NCBI RefSeq assembly: GCF_006494715.1
Contig: NZ_CP041151.1
Coordinates: 2,480,001 to 2,544,000 of the forward strand
Length of the DNA stretch: 64,000 nucleotides
DNA from: Shewanella sp. SNU WT4
GTDB taxonomy: Bacteria; Pseudomonadota; Gammaproteobacteria; Enterobacterales; Shewanellaceae
Reading direction: 5' to 3'
The notes below the pieces were generated by a model. It ran no database searches. It was not told the DNA's origin and saw only the letters and a program-made list of their open reading frames with translations. Both the position numbers and the translations under genes were made by a program. This document shows positions 48,338 through 57,629 of this stretch, piece by piece. Every line of letters begins with the position of its first letter. Position 1 is the stretch's first letter.

Positions 48338-48529
48338 GGTTACTCCGCTATGCTTGGCCAAGTTGCTAGCAAATCTAGCAGCTATTTAGCAAAATTGCAG
48401 TGAATCGCCGCTTGAGTTGCCAAACATATTAGCTGACGTCTGGAACAAGTAATTAATATGAGTCTTTTAGGTAGGGATAAATAGTGCTTAAAGAGTTAAC
48501 GCAATCAGAGTTAACCTTTACGACTTTAG

Positions 48530-48904
48530 CTAGCTCTTCAATGCTTGATGTAAACCAAGCTCTTGTTGCTTGGCTTTAGTTAATCCCAGTGACACTAAGC
48601 GATGGGATTCAGTTAGGTAATAACGTAAGTCTTGATCTTTATCCGCTGCAATATCTAACTGCTGTATCCATTTCATGCCGCGACTGGCGAAATATGGCGC
48701 AGGAATGTAACCTTGGCACTCACTTAAAAAATAAAAATTTTGCTCTGAGGTTTTAAACGTATATGCAGGATGTTTACCTTTACTCCAGCTGCCAATAGCA
48801 AAGACTTTAGCATCGACTTTCCACACATGTGAATTGCCCCATTGCATCACATAAGTTGTTGCCGGCAAGGAGGCACAAAACTGATTAAATTCTTGGTAAT
48901 TCAT
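48530..48904 (-). CDS. MmcQ/YjbR-family DNA-binding-like protein
   Basis: A 124-residue protein of the MmcQ/YjbR (CyaY-like fold) family: YVMQWGNSHVWKVDAKVFAIGS at residues 18-40, AYTFKTSEQNF, then APYFASRGMKWIQQL and a YLTESHRLVSLGLTKAKQQEL end. Relatives are annotated as DNA-binding from structure, without defined targets. It is a single gene with no operon partner and a poor ribosome site. Physiological role unknown. Confidence 0.85.
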   Translation of the reverse strand: MNYQEFNQFCASLPATTYVMQWGNSHVWKVDAKVFAIGSWSKGKHPAYTFKTSEQNFYFLSECQGYIPAPYFASRGMKWIQQLDIAADKDQDLRYYLTESHRLVSLGLTKAKQQELGLHQALKS

Positions 48905-49124
48905 AATAATTCCTGCTGTTTATACCTTTAAATGACCACTCGAAAGCAAGTAAGCTGGTTTTTAATTCAGCAAACATTAATTCAGCAAGCATTGTTTTAG
49001 TCAATATTGATGGTTAACTTTAGCGGTTAATAGCCCAGAACTGATAGTCTCTAATATTCTGCTTTACCTAGCAGCGATGGGGAGTTTTCGTTTATCACTT
49101 TATCTCAGGATAAGTTACCAGCAT

Positions 49125-49150
49125 AAAAAAACCACTCAATGAGTGGCTTT
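49125..49150 (-). terminator. Terminator of the sulfite dehydrogenase-type operon
   Basis: On the minus strand, CCACTC-ATT-GAGTGG is followed by six or more T residues, about 45 bases after the last cytochrome gene. Confidence 0.85.
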
Positions 49151-49193
49151 TGGGGACTAATAATGAGCAAACATGTTCAGCCAGCGAATATGT

Positions 49194-49703
49194 TTAGTTG
49201 CTTAAATGCAATATCGGCTGCTGGCTATACCATAAGGCGATATTTTTAATATCAGCTTCGGTTATCGCCATGACTTGAGCTTGCATGATAGCGTTAGCGC
49301 GCTGGCCTGATTTGAATTCCAGCAATTGCTTCACTAAATAGGCAGGCTGCTGGCCGTACAAACTTGGGTAGCTAGTCGCCATAGTCAACATGCTTTGGTT
49401 GTGACAAGCAATGCATTGACGCATAGCGATATGAGCGCCCTGCTCAGCATCCGCTTGATGTTCAATGATGGCAGCAGGCACACTAATAGATAACTTAGCT
49501 AAGGCTTGGTTATAACTGTCATGGCTATAGCGTTGAAAGCCAGGCGCGGCTTGAGCCTGTACTGCTTGGCTATCACTCTTTGGCATTGCCTCTTGCGCTA
49601 ACACAGTTAACGGTAAGCAGAGTAAGGCTAAGCCCAGACATTGGCGCATTACATCACTCATCACGCGGCTGCTACTTTTGCGATTAACACTAAAGCGCAT
49701 CAT
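49194..49703 (-). CDS. c-type cytochrome, last gene of molybdoenzyme operon
   Basis: A 169-residue periplasmic cytochrome with a signal segment (residues about 16-37, LGLALLCLPLTVLAQ). A single CIACH heme-binding motif is at residues 97-101, and LYGQQPAYLVKQLLEFKSGQRAN afterwards is typical of the cytochrome c4/c-553 type in electron transfer to oxidases or reductases. A conserved Met late in the domain (IMQAQVMAIT) is a candidate axial ligand. Its ATG overlaps the upstream gene stop (TAATG). It likely carries electrons away from the molybdoenzyme. Confidence 0.87.
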   Translation of the reverse strand: MMRFSVNRKSSSRVMSDVMRQCLGLALLCLPLTVLAQEAMPKSDSQAVQAQAAPGFQRYSHDSYNQALAKLSISVPAAIIEHQADAEQGAHIAMRQCIACHNQSMLTMATSYPSLYGQQPAYLVKQLLEFKSGQRANAIMQAQVMAITEADIKNIALWYSQQPILHLSN

Positions 49704-50095
49704 TATTGGCTCTCCTTAGTGGGCATGGCTGGTTGCTGCTCGGCAATCAAAGGCAAGCGGCGAAACTTAGTCATGTCCATTTCAGTCTCACCATAATGAG
49801 TCGCTAAATAATCCAATACTGGCTCCCAAGTATCAGATAAATCCCACAAGCCTTGGGTATCAACCATCCACTGAATGGTTTTACGCCAGGTATCTTTACT
49901 GCCTGAGTTTTGCGGGATGATAAGGCTGGTATGGCATGCATTACATTGATAATTCACCATTTCCCAACCCGGCGCCATGATTAATCCCGAGACGGGGTCT
50001 ATGCCATATTCAGTGGGTGTTTGTGCTTGCGCCAATACAGGCGCCAGCAGTAAACACGCAGCGCTAATGGCCACTGTGCATGCATTAATTGTCAT
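49703..50095 (-). CDS. SorB-like c-type cytochrome subunit
   Basis: A 130-residue exported cytochrome with signal segment ending near LAQA (residue 24) and one CNACH heme motif at residues 51-55. The flanking pattern (DPVSGLIMAPGWEMVNYQCNACH, then DTWRKTIQWMVDTQGLW) resembles the small cytochrome subunit of bacterial sulfite dehydrogenases. I start at ATG 50095, overlapping the molybdoenzyme stop by one base (TAATG); an earlier in-frame ATG at 50125 lies inside that gene and is less likely. It is probably the direct electron acceptor of the molybdoenzyme. Confidence 0.8.
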   Translation of the reverse strand: MTINACTVAISAACLLLAPVLAQAQTPTEYGIDPVSGLIMAPGWEMVNYQCNACHTSLIIPQNSGSKDTWRKTIQWMVDTQGLWDLSDTWEPVLDYLATHYGETEMDMTKFRRLPLIAEQQPAMPTKESQ

Positions 50096-51321
50096 TAAAC
50101 CACCCTTACTGCTATGCGATGACAACCATTGAACATATAACCTTTAGGGTTCCACTGTGGCTGCACTACTGGCTGTGATACACCATTAGAATCTGTGGCG
50201 CGTGCCCAAATTTCATAGTAGCCCGCTTGTGGCAAGTCTAAATCGATATCCCACTGCTGCCATGCGGTATGGTTAGCAGGCTTAGTTAAATTGGCTTTCT
50301 TCCAAGTGGCGCCGTAATCGTAACTCACTTGCATATCAACCACTTCTTGCATACCTGCCCACGCATGGCCGCGTACTTGTAAGCGTTTGCCTAACTTAGC
50401 TTCAGTGCCGGTTTGCGGATGGGTGATGATGGATTTAACAATCATTTCTTGAATGACGTTAAAATCTTTATCAGCCACTTCTTCGCCTGGTGCAATCGGG
50501 TATTTAGGCACGCTGTAAGCTGGGGTTTTCATTTTTGAGCCGTCATGCACCTTGTTACGAATGCTAATGCCGGTGGCGGCTTTATTAGAAACTGATGCTG
50601 GACGCCCGCCAAACACTATGCGCAGTGGATAGCCATGCATGTAAGGAATATCAGCGCCATTCATTGACCAAGCAATCAGGGCATCATCATTCAGCGCAGC
50701 CGCAATCGGCACGCCGCGTGAAATGGCCTCACCTTTGCCACTTAAATGTAAGTCAGCGCTATGATGGCCGGTATAGACGGCATCAGGCTTAACGCCGCAA
50801 TCATTTAACACATCGCGCACTAACACCCCAGTCCACTCAGAGCAGAATACCGCTGAGTTATTCCACTGATTACCTTTGGTATTTGGGAAAAATTCTGAAC
50901 GGCTATTGCCACCGCATTCCAAGGTCAATTTTAAGGTATGGGCTTTGAACTTAGACTTCAGCTCATCAATGGTATAGGTCTTTGGGGTTTCACAGGACTC
51001 ACCATCAACGCTAAACGTCCAAGTCTTAGGGTTGATTTTCGCAAAATCAGGTAATTGGCCATTCCAGCGAATAAAGGCAACATCGGCAGGCGTGTTGACT
51101 GGGTCGAGCATAAATTCTGGTGGATAAGCATTGACTGGATTGGTGTTTAATAACTTGAAATAACTTGGCAGCTGATCTGCCCGGCTCCAAGTTAATGAGG
51201 CGATATCTAACGGCACTAAGCCCAAAGGACGATTGGCGGCATAAACCCAATTAATCGGCAACATAGCGCCAACGGAAGTGGCTAATGCGCCTTTAAGGAA
51301 TGTACGTCTATCGATTGCCAT
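50095..51321 (-). CDS. Sulfite oxidase-family molybdopterin oxidoreductase (SoxC/SorA-like)
   Basis: A 408-residue enzyme exported by the Tat system (DRRTFLKGALATSVGAMLP at residues 4-22). The sulfite oxidase domain binds Mo through Cys136 in LTLECGGNSRSEF. Substrate-domain residues include GVLVRDVLNDCG and PYMHGYPLRIVFGG, and the C-terminal Mo-cofactor dimerisation domain starts near VIQEMIVKSII (about 290). With three cytochromes around it, it most likely oxidises sulfite or a related sulfur compound in the periplasm and passes electrons to cytochrome c. SoxC-type sulfane dehydrogenase is the main alternative, but no SoxYZ/SoxB/SoxA genes are present in this window. Confidence 0.85.
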   Translation of the reverse strand: MAIDRRTFLKGALATSVGAMLPINWVYAANRPLGLVPLDIASLTWSRADQLPSYFKLLNTNPVNAYPPEFMLDPVNTPADVAFIRWNGQLPDFAKINPKTWTFSVDGESCETPKTYTIDELKSKFKAHTLKLTLECGGNSRSEFFPNTKGNQWNNSAVFCSEWTGVLVRDVLNDCGVKPDAVYTGHHSADLHLSGKGEAISRGVPIAAALNDDALIAWSMNGADIPYMHGYPLRIVFGGRPASVSNKAATGISIRNKVHDGSKMKTPAYSVPKYPIAPGEEVADKDFNVIQEMIVKSIITHPQTGTEAKLGKRLQVRGHAWAGMQEVVDMQVSYDYGATWKKANLTKPANHTAWQQWDIDLDLPQAGYYEIWARATDSNGVSQPVVQPQWNPKGYMFNGCHRIAVRVV

Positions 51322-51323
51322 GT

Positions 51324-51647
51324 TTATTGTCCCTTGCCTTGATTAAAATAGTTGGCCATTTTTTGCATGTCTTGTTCTGATAATAATTTGGCCACTTTTG
51401 ACATAGTGCTGTCACTGCGTTGATCTGATTTAAATGCTTGTAACTGCGCCACTATATATTGGCGATTCTGCCATTTAAGATTAGGGATAGAAGTGAATTC
51501 ACTTGCCCCATCTATGCCATGGCAGGCAACGCACATATTGAGCAGATGTTGATACTTGCCATCCTCTGCTTGAACATTGGCGCTTACGCTCAGCCATAAA
51601 CAGCTGATTGCGGCCAATATCATGGGGATGTTGCGGGTGATCGTCAT
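51324..51647 (-). CDS. c-type cytochrome, first gene of molybdoenzyme operon
   Basis: A 107-residue class I cytochrome c with signal segment ending near VQAE (residue 27) and a single CVACH motif at residues 39-43, followed by the typical helix NRQYIVAQLQAFKSDQRSD and a Met-containing SDSTMSKVAKLLSEQDMQKMANYF (candidate axial Met). It is two bases from the molybdoenzyme start. It could be a shuttle cytochrome. The sequence upstream (51648 on) holds no gene; the promoter should lie there but no clear -35/-10 pair stands out. Confidence 0.87.
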   Translation of the reverse strand: MTITRNIPMILAAISCLWLSVSANVQAEDGKYQHLLNMCVACHGIDGASEFTSIPNLKWQNRQYIVAQLQAFKSDQRSDSTMSKVAKLLSEQDMQKMANYFNQGKGQ

Positions 51648-52386
51648 ATTGACACCTTAAAGCCTGATAAAATATTGATAATCAGTCCGACTAAGATCTG
51701 CCTATCAGCTACAACTCCATCGCTTCACTGAACTTGCCATCAACCAGCGTTAGCGCAAATCAATCGGCAAAATAATGAAGTCATTGTTAAGCATCGAATG
51801 CTAGCTAGATTCGATCTTTCAGCAGGTCGTATACTAAACACCTAGCCACCTGATGAAAAGCACAAAACAAGCCAAAATAGGCCATAAATCACACACTTAA
51901 GTGTGAAAAAATCAAAAAAATTATAAAAACAAACACGCCAATTAAAAGCTCACAACAAACACAACCACAGAGGCCAATCTGCATCAAAAGGTATCAATCG
52001 AGTGCGGTCGCAAAAAATAAGAAAGTGCGAGCAAGGCAGCAAGTTAGCTGCAGGCAAAAGTGCGCCAACCTCGCTTTCCATGGCGAGTCCGGCGAGTAGC
52101 TTTATCATATTAACTAAGGTTACCTGAGCACTTGTGAGCCAAATCAAGCTCTTGATATGGGAAAGCGTGCAAGCTTATAAAAACGTGGATGGACAGCTTT
52201 CAAAGTAAAATCAATTGAGATTGGCTTAAGAGAAATGGGTTTAAACGTATAGGAGACACATGATTAGCTAGGCTTGCCAGCTAATCATGCGGCTATAGAT
52301 AGACAACATAAGGCTATAGTTATCAATAAGCTCTGGTTTTCAATAGCGCGCACCTAACCTTATATTTCTTATGAACAAAAAACAGC
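51648..52386. other. Long region without a recognisable gene, with several hairpins
   Basis: No supportable protein gene. Visible structures are a perfect 14-bp palindrome CACACTTAAGTGTG (51892-51905); a GC-rich patch (about 52000-52110) with repeated AGTGCG and GGCGAGT units and short stems; and an 11-bp stem CATGATTAGCT / AGCTAATCATG (52259-52269, 52279-52289). The direct ORFs here (for example 51950-52147 minus) have no known domain. An RNA gene or decayed DNA are both possible. Confidence 0.5.
52259..52289. repeat. 11-bp inverted repeat in the unannotated stretch
   Basis: Perfect arms CATGATTAGCT and AGCTAATCATG surround a 9-base loop. An AGGAG precedes the ATG in the left arm, giving a three-codon frame (ATG ATT AGC TAG). 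No T tail. Confidence 0.5.
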
Positions 52387-52425
52387 GGCTCGATGTAGCT
52401 CATTGACACTGAGCTACATCGAGCC
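52387..52425 (-). terminator. Strong terminator of hrpA
   Basis: A perfect 16-bp stem (GGCTCGATGTAGCTCA / TGAGCTACATCGAGCC) with a 7-base loop lies 10 bases after the hrpA stop. On the minus strand it is followed by GCTGTTTTTTG. Unusually long for a terminator stem. Confidence 0.8.
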
Positions 52426-52435
52426 TAACCATGAA

Positions 52436-55400
52436 TTACAAACTGGCTAATTGGTTCAAAATCCGTTTTTCAGAAATTGGCATGCTAGTGCCGAGCACCT
52501 GCGCAAAGCAAGACACTCGCAATTCCTCAATCATCCAGCGCACATCTAGCATAGCTTCTGGCACAGGTAGCGATTTAGGTAGCTTGGCCAAAGCGGCTTG
52601 ATAAGCCTCAGTCACTCGATTAACTACGTGCATATGCAAGCGGTCACGATTAGGATCCACAGGCAATTTCTGCAAGCGATAATCTATGGCTTGTAAGTAA
52701 CGCACTATATCCCCAAGGCGCTGCCAACCAGTATCGGCCACAAAACCGCGATACACTAAACTGTCTAATTGCTGTTGAATGCCACTCATAGCAAAGGCGA
52801 TATCTAAACTTATTTTGCCTTTTAAACGCTTCTTAATGCCATTGTATGCGGTGAGCACTTGCTCGACTTTGAGCGCTATGGCTTCCGCCGTCGGATTTAA
52901 ATCGGCGCGCACTAATTCACGAGCTTGTTCAAATTCAGCCGCAGTGCGAATGGTTAAACCTTGCTCATCTAACAATTGCTGCACCGCCGCATCAATAATG
53001 TCATCAATCAACAATTGCACTTGGCCAAAAGGATTAAAGTACATAGCAAGCTTGGCCTTGTTGGGTAAGGCTTGCTGCAAGTGTTTCACTGGCGATGGCA
53101 TATTAAGTAGCAGTAAGCGTCGTTGTCCCTGACTATGCTGGCGCAGCGCTTCGTGTTCATCATCAAATAATTTGATAGCAACACTCGTTTTATTGTCCAC
53201 TAATGCCGGAAAGGCCTTAACTTCATACTGACCACGGCGGCGCTGATATTGCTGCGGTAAATCACTGAAGGTCCAACTGGTGAGCTCAGTTTGCTCAATA
53301 CCCACATCGGCGACAGCGCGAATCGCTTTAGCCACCACCCCTTGCAAATTGGCTTTAAGGGTATCAAATTCACGCCCGTTAGCGACTACCTTGCCATTAT
53401 CATCTTCAATCACAAAGTTCATGCGCAAGTGCTTGGTTAAACTTGAAACATCGAAGTCATCAGCACTGATTTTAACCCCGGTCATGCGAAGCAATTGCTT
53501 GCATAACGCATCAAGCAAACTGAGATTAGTCTCCGTCATGGCCTGCACTGCGGCTTTGGCATAATCTGGCGCGGGTACAAAGTTGCGGCGTAAGGTTTTA
53601 GGCAAGGATTTAATCAAGGCCATGCACTTTTCATGGCGCAGGCCAGGCACTAACCAATCAAAGCCCACATCATCAATCTGATTTAGTAATGCCACAGGAA
53701 TATGCACAGACACACCATCATCTGCCGCACTAGGCTCAAATTGATAGCTCAACGGTAAACGTAAATTGCCCTGATACCAAAAATCCGGGAAATCCAAGGC
53801 CGAGACTTGATGATCCCCCTTTTGCATCAGCATATCGGGATTAAAGTTTAAGTAATCCGCTTGAATGGCTTTTTGCTTTTTCCACCAGCCATATAACTTA
53901 GGCGCATTATAAATGCCCTCTGGAATGCGCTCGTCATAAAAGCCCACCAGCACTTCTTCATCCACTAAGATGTCGCGGCGGCGCGATTTATGCTCAAGAT
54001 CTTCAATATCAACAACCAAAGCGCGGTTATGGCGGAAGAAGGCTTCTTTGGTTTGCAATTGTCCTTCGGCCAAGGCGCTGCGAATAAAGATTTGTCGTGC
54101 TTCGACTGGGTCAATGGGACCATATTGCACGCGGCGACGATTGACTATGGTTAAGCCATACAGCACTTGATTTTCAAGGGCGATAACACTGCCCTGTTTA
54201 GCTTCAAAATGCGGCTCAAGATAATTCTTTTTAATCAAATGGCCAGCCAAAGACTCTAACCATAACGGGTCGATTTTGGCGCAATAACGGGCAAATAAGC
54301 GTGAAGTTTCAGTAAGCTCTGCCGCCATTATCCATTTCGGGCCTTTTTTTGCTAAAGGCGAGCCAGGGAAAACAAAGAAGCGGCGATTACGAGCGCCTAA
54401 GTATTCATTGTTGTCATCTTTAAAACCTATATGACTCAACAGACCGCTTAAAATAGCTTGATGCAGATTGTCATAATTAGCCGGCTCGGTATTTAAACGC
54501 CATTTAAGCTCGTGCACGCTTTGCTTTAACTGCGCGTATAAGTCTTGCCATTCGCGCACCCGCAAATAGGCTAAGTATTCTTGCTTACATTGTTTTCTAA
54601 ATTGACTGGCCGATAACTCGTTTCTATGGGTACTTAAGTGTTGCCACATATTGACCCATGCCACGAAGTCAGAATCTTTATCGACAAAGCGTTTATGGGC
54701 TTCATCACTGGCCTGTTTTTTGTCAATCGGCCGCTCTCGGGGATCTTGAATCGACAAGCCTGAGGTAATCACCAGCGCTTCATGCAAACACCCCAGTTTA
54801 TTGGCTTCTATCACCATACGCGCTAAACGGGGGTCGAGAGGAATATGCGCCAGTTGCCGCCCAAGTGGGGTTAAAGATAACTGCCCTTGATGGTCATTTA
54901 CCGCCTGTAATTCTTGCAGTAATAACAAACCATCTTTAATAAAGCGTTGATCTGGCGGTTGAATAAACGGGAATGCACTAATATCGCCCAAACCGATAGC
55001 AAGCATCTGCAAAATGACTGACGCTAAATTGGTGCGTAGAATTTCAGGATCAGTAAATTCTGGTCGGCCTAAGAAATCTTGCTCGGCATATAAACGAATA
55101 CAAATACCTGGGCCGACACGACCACAGCGACCTTGTCTTTGATTGGCGCTGGCTTGAGAGATAGGTTCAATCGGCAAGCGCTGCACTTTTGTGCGATAAC
55201 TATAACGGCTGATGCGCGCCGTACCTGGGTCAATCACATAGCGAATACCTGGTACTGTTAACGAGGTTTCGGCCACGTTGGTGGCCAGCACTATGCGCCG
55301 CCCACGATGGGATTGAAATACCTTAGATTGCTCGCCATAAGAAAGACGCGCGTATAAAGGCAGCACTTCAGTATCACGGTATTTGCGCTTTAATAATTCG

Positions 55401-56308
55401 GCGGCCGTGTCACGAATTTCACGTTCACCGTTCATAAAGATTAAGATGTCGCCAAGACCTTCGGCCACCAATTCATCCACAGCCGCAAAGATGCCATCGA
55501 GTAAATCAAGATCCGCATCTGTGTCTTGCACTAACGGGCGATAGCGAGTTTCTACTGGATAAGTCCGGCCCGAGACTTCGATGATAGGCGCATTGTTAAA
55601 ATGGGCCGAGAATTTTTCAACATCGATAGTTGCCGAGGTGATGATCACTTTAAGATCTGGGCGCTTAGGTAATATTTTCTTTAATAAACCTAAAATAAAG
55701 TCGATGTTAAGACTGCGCTCATGGGCTTCATCTATGATGAGGGTATCGTATTGATTGAGGAACTTATCACTGGTGAGTTCCGCGAGCAAGATACCGTCGG
55801 TCATCAGCTTAATATAAGAATCTGACTGAATAGCATCAGCAAAACGTACCTTGAAGCCCACCACATTACCAAGTGGACTATTCAGCTCTTCTGCCACCCG
55901 GGTCGCCACACTTCGCGCCGCTAATCGCCGCGGCTGAGTATGACCAATCAAGCCACGGGTGCCGCGTCCTAGTTCTAGACAGATTTTTGGTAACTGAGTG
56001 GTTTTACCTGAACCAGTTTCACCCGCGATAATCACTACTTGATGGGCACTAATAGCCGCTGCGATTTCATCACGTTTTAGTGAGACAGGTAAATTTTCAG
56101 GAAAATCAATCTTAGGTCGATTAGCTAAACGTTGCTGCACTTTCTCAAACGAAGCTTCGGCCTCTAATGCTAATGCCGTCATCACGTCATCAGATGCTGC
56201 GGTTCGCTGCTTATTGAGACGACTTAGACGCCGGCGAATACGCGCAACATCGGTCTGAAAACACTGGTTTAGGAAAGCGTTGGATAGTGGGTGGTTATCG
56301 GAAGTCAA
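52436..56308 (-). CDS. hrpA: ATP-dependent RNA helicase HrpA
   Basis: A 1290-residue DEAH-box helicase (E. coli HrpA 1300), involved in mRNA processing and rescue of stalled ribosomes. Walker A GETGSGKTTQLP has Lys102, Walker B is DEAHERSLNIDF, motif III is SATID, and the late motifs (QRQGRCGRVGPG) are complete. C-terminal HA2, OB-fold and DUF3418 parts are present (VIRYLQAIDYRLQKLPVDPNRD). The start is TTG at 56308: an in-frame TAG lies two codons upstream and the next in-frame Met is about 42 residues in. A strong terminator follows. Confidence 0.95.
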   Translation of the reverse strand: MTSDNHPLSNAFLNQCFQTDVARIRRRLSRLNKQRTAASDDVMTALALEAEASFEKVQQRLANRPKIDFPENLPVSLKRDEIAAAISAHQVVIIAGETGSGKTTQLPKICLELGRGTRGLIGHTQPRRLAARSVATRVAEELNSPLGNVVGFKVRFADAIQSDSYIKLMTDGILLAELTSDKFLNQYDTLIIDEAHERSLNIDFILGLLKKILPKRPDLKVIITSATIDVEKFSAHFNNAPIIEVSGRTYPVETRYRPLVQDTDADLDLLDGIFAAVDELVAEGLGDILIFMNGEREIRDTAAELLKRKYRDTEVLPLYARLSYGEQSKVFQSHRGRRIVLATNVAETSLTVPGIRYVIDPGTARISRYSYRTKVQRLPIEPISQASANQRQGRCGRVGPGICIRLYAEQDFLGRPEFTDPEILRTNLASVILQMLAIGLGDISAFPFIQPPDQRFIKDGLLLLQELQAVNDHQGQLSLTPLGRQLAHIPLDPRLARMVIEANKLGCLHEALVITSGLSIQDPRERPIDKKQASDEAHKRFVDKDSDFVAWVNMWQHLSTHRNELSASQFRKQCKQEYLAYLRVREWQDLYAQLKQSVHELKWRLNTEPANYDNLHQAILSGLLSHIGFKDDNNEYLGARNRRFFVFPGSPLAKKGPKWIMAAELTETSRLFARYCAKIDPLWLESLAGHLIKKNYLEPHFEAKQGSVIALENQVLYGLTIVNRRRVQYGPIDPVEARQIFIRSALAEGQLQTKEAFFRHNRALVVDIEDLEHKSRRRDILVDEEVLVGFYDERIPEGIYNAPKLYGWWKKQKAIQADYLNFNPDMLMQKGDHQVSALDFPDFWYQGNLRLPLSYQFEPSAADDGVSVHIPVALLNQIDDVGFDWLVPGLRHEKCMALIKSLPKTLRRNFVPAPDYAKAAVQAMTETNLSLLDALCKQLLRMTGVKISADDFDVSSLTKHLRMNFVIEDDNGKVVANGREFDTLKANLQGVVAKAIRAVADVGIEQTELTSWTFSDLPQQYQRRRGQYEVKAFPALVDNKTSVAIKLFDDEHEALRQHSQGQRRLLLLNMPSPVKHLQQALPNKAKLAMYFNPFGQVQLLIDDIIDAAVQQLLDEQGLTIRTAAEFEQARELVRADLNPTAEAIALKVEQVLTAYNGIKKRLKGKISLDIAFAMSGIQQQLDSLVYRGFVADTGWQRLGDIVRYLQAIDYRLQKLPVDPNRDRLHMHVVNRVTEAYQAALAKLPKSLPVPEAMLDVRWMIEELRVSCFAQVLGTSMPISEKRILNQLASL

Positions 56309-56502
56309 AACCTAATTCCATTGCTAGGAAAAATCAGTCGATCCTAGCAGGGAATCAGGCTAATTGGTATGGTTTGTCATGGGATCAATGCATTAGCTAG
56401 CGCTTCTCCCCATGCGCCCCCTTAATCTTGCTGACTTTTACAGCAAAGGGCGAGTTGATACGGTTACCAAAGCCATCTAGTTAGCATTTACGCCCGCAGC
56501 GC

Positions 56503-57540
56503 TTATTCTTGCTGCCAAATCAGCACTTGCGCATCTTCATTGTTTTTACGCGTCGCACGGTACATACCATCAGTATTAAATGGTGTGGCAATATTGCCGC
56601 GGTGATCAATAGCTATCACGCCACCCGTGCCACCGGCTTTAATCAGGCGTTTATTTATCACTTGATCAGCGGCTTGGACAATTGATATATCTTGATACTT
56701 TACCCGCGCGCAAATATCACCTGCGACTTGATAACGAATAAAATACTCACCGTGACCAGTAGCAGACACAGCGCAGACGCCATTTTCAGCATAAGTACCA
56801 GCGCCAATCACAGGTGAATCACCAATGCGGCCAAAACGTTTGGCTGTCATACCTCCGGTTGAGGTGCCGGCGGCCAAATTACCTTGTTTATCCAGTGCTA
56901 CTGCGCCAACCGTGCCAAATTTATCTTCTAAGGTGAATTGATGGATACTGGCCTGATAATTCTTGTTGTGCTGCTGATCTTGTTTAATTTTTTCTATGGC
57001 ATTTTGCCATTGCAGCTTGCGAGCATCGGTATCAAAATAATTGGGTGTGACTGTGCTAAAGCCTTGTTCAAGTGCAAATTCCTCGGCGCCTTGACCTGCC
57101 AGCATCACATGGGGTGAGTGCAGCATTACCGCGCTCGCTAATTTGATCGGGTTAGCAATATTAGTAACGCCTGCCACTGCGCCAGCATTCATGGTTTTGC
57201 CATCCATAATGGCCGCGTCCAATTCGTGACCACCTGCAAAGTTATACACAGCGCCTTTACCGGCATTAAATAGTGGATTATTTTCAAGAATAATAATCGC
57301 CGCTGTGACCGCAGCTAAACTATCGCCGCCTGTGGCTAACACATTGTGGCCAGCATCGACCGCTTCTTTTAACGCGGTTCGATAAGCTTGTTTTTGTTCT
57401 GCGGTTAATTTGTCAGCAACGATAGTGCCAGCGCCGCCATGAATGGCAATGGCAAAGGGTTTGTCTTCGGCCATCACTGAGCCTGATAACAAGCTTGCAG
57501 CCATGGCCAGCGTGGTAAATCTCATACATCCATACTTCAT
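56503..57540 (-). CDS. iaaA: Periplasmic isoaspartyl peptidase/L-asparaginase (plant type)
   Basis: A 345-residue Ntn-hydrolase with a signal peptide (cleavage near VMAED, residue 25), so exported, unlike cytoplasmic E. coli IaaA. The precursor is cleaved before the nucleophile Thr210 in GTVGAVALD into alpha and beta subunits. Other marks are IHGGAGTI, NPLFNAGKGAVYN and TSTGGMTAKRFGRIGDSPVIGAGTYAE. It removes N-terminal isoaspartate from peptides and hydrolyses asparagine. Start ATG at 57540 follows AAGGATAAAG; an in-frame ATG at 57525 is also usable. It is divergent from tamA. Confidence 0.92.
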   Translation of the reverse strand: MKYGCMRFTTLAMAASLLSGSVMAEDKPFAIAIHGGAGTIVADKLTAEQKQAYRTALKEAVDAGHNVLATGGDSLAAVTAAIIILENNPLFNAGKGAVYNFAGGHELDAAIMDGKTMNAGAVAGVTNIANPIKLASAVMLHSPHVMLAGQGAEEFALEQGFSTVTPNYFDTDARKLQWQNAIEKIKQDQQHNKNYQASIHQFTLEDKFGTVGAVALDKQGNLAAGTSTGGMTAKRFGRIGDSPVIGAGTYAENGVCAVSATGHGEYFIRYQVAGDICARVKYQDISIVQAADQVINKRLIKAGGTGGVIAIDHRGNIATPFNTDGMYRATRKNNEDAQVLIWQQE

Positions 57541-57629
57541 TGAGCTTTATCCTTATCATTAGATTCCCAAGGTTTTATGACATAATTTAACCATTTAGCC
57601 AACCTCTATGCTTGCTTGCTCAAAGGATT

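Noticed and set aside
51950..52147. 65-residue minus-strand open frame in the long gap
   Set aside because: It has no homology that I recognise and overlaps a GC-rich repeated patch; the composition does not look like a protein.
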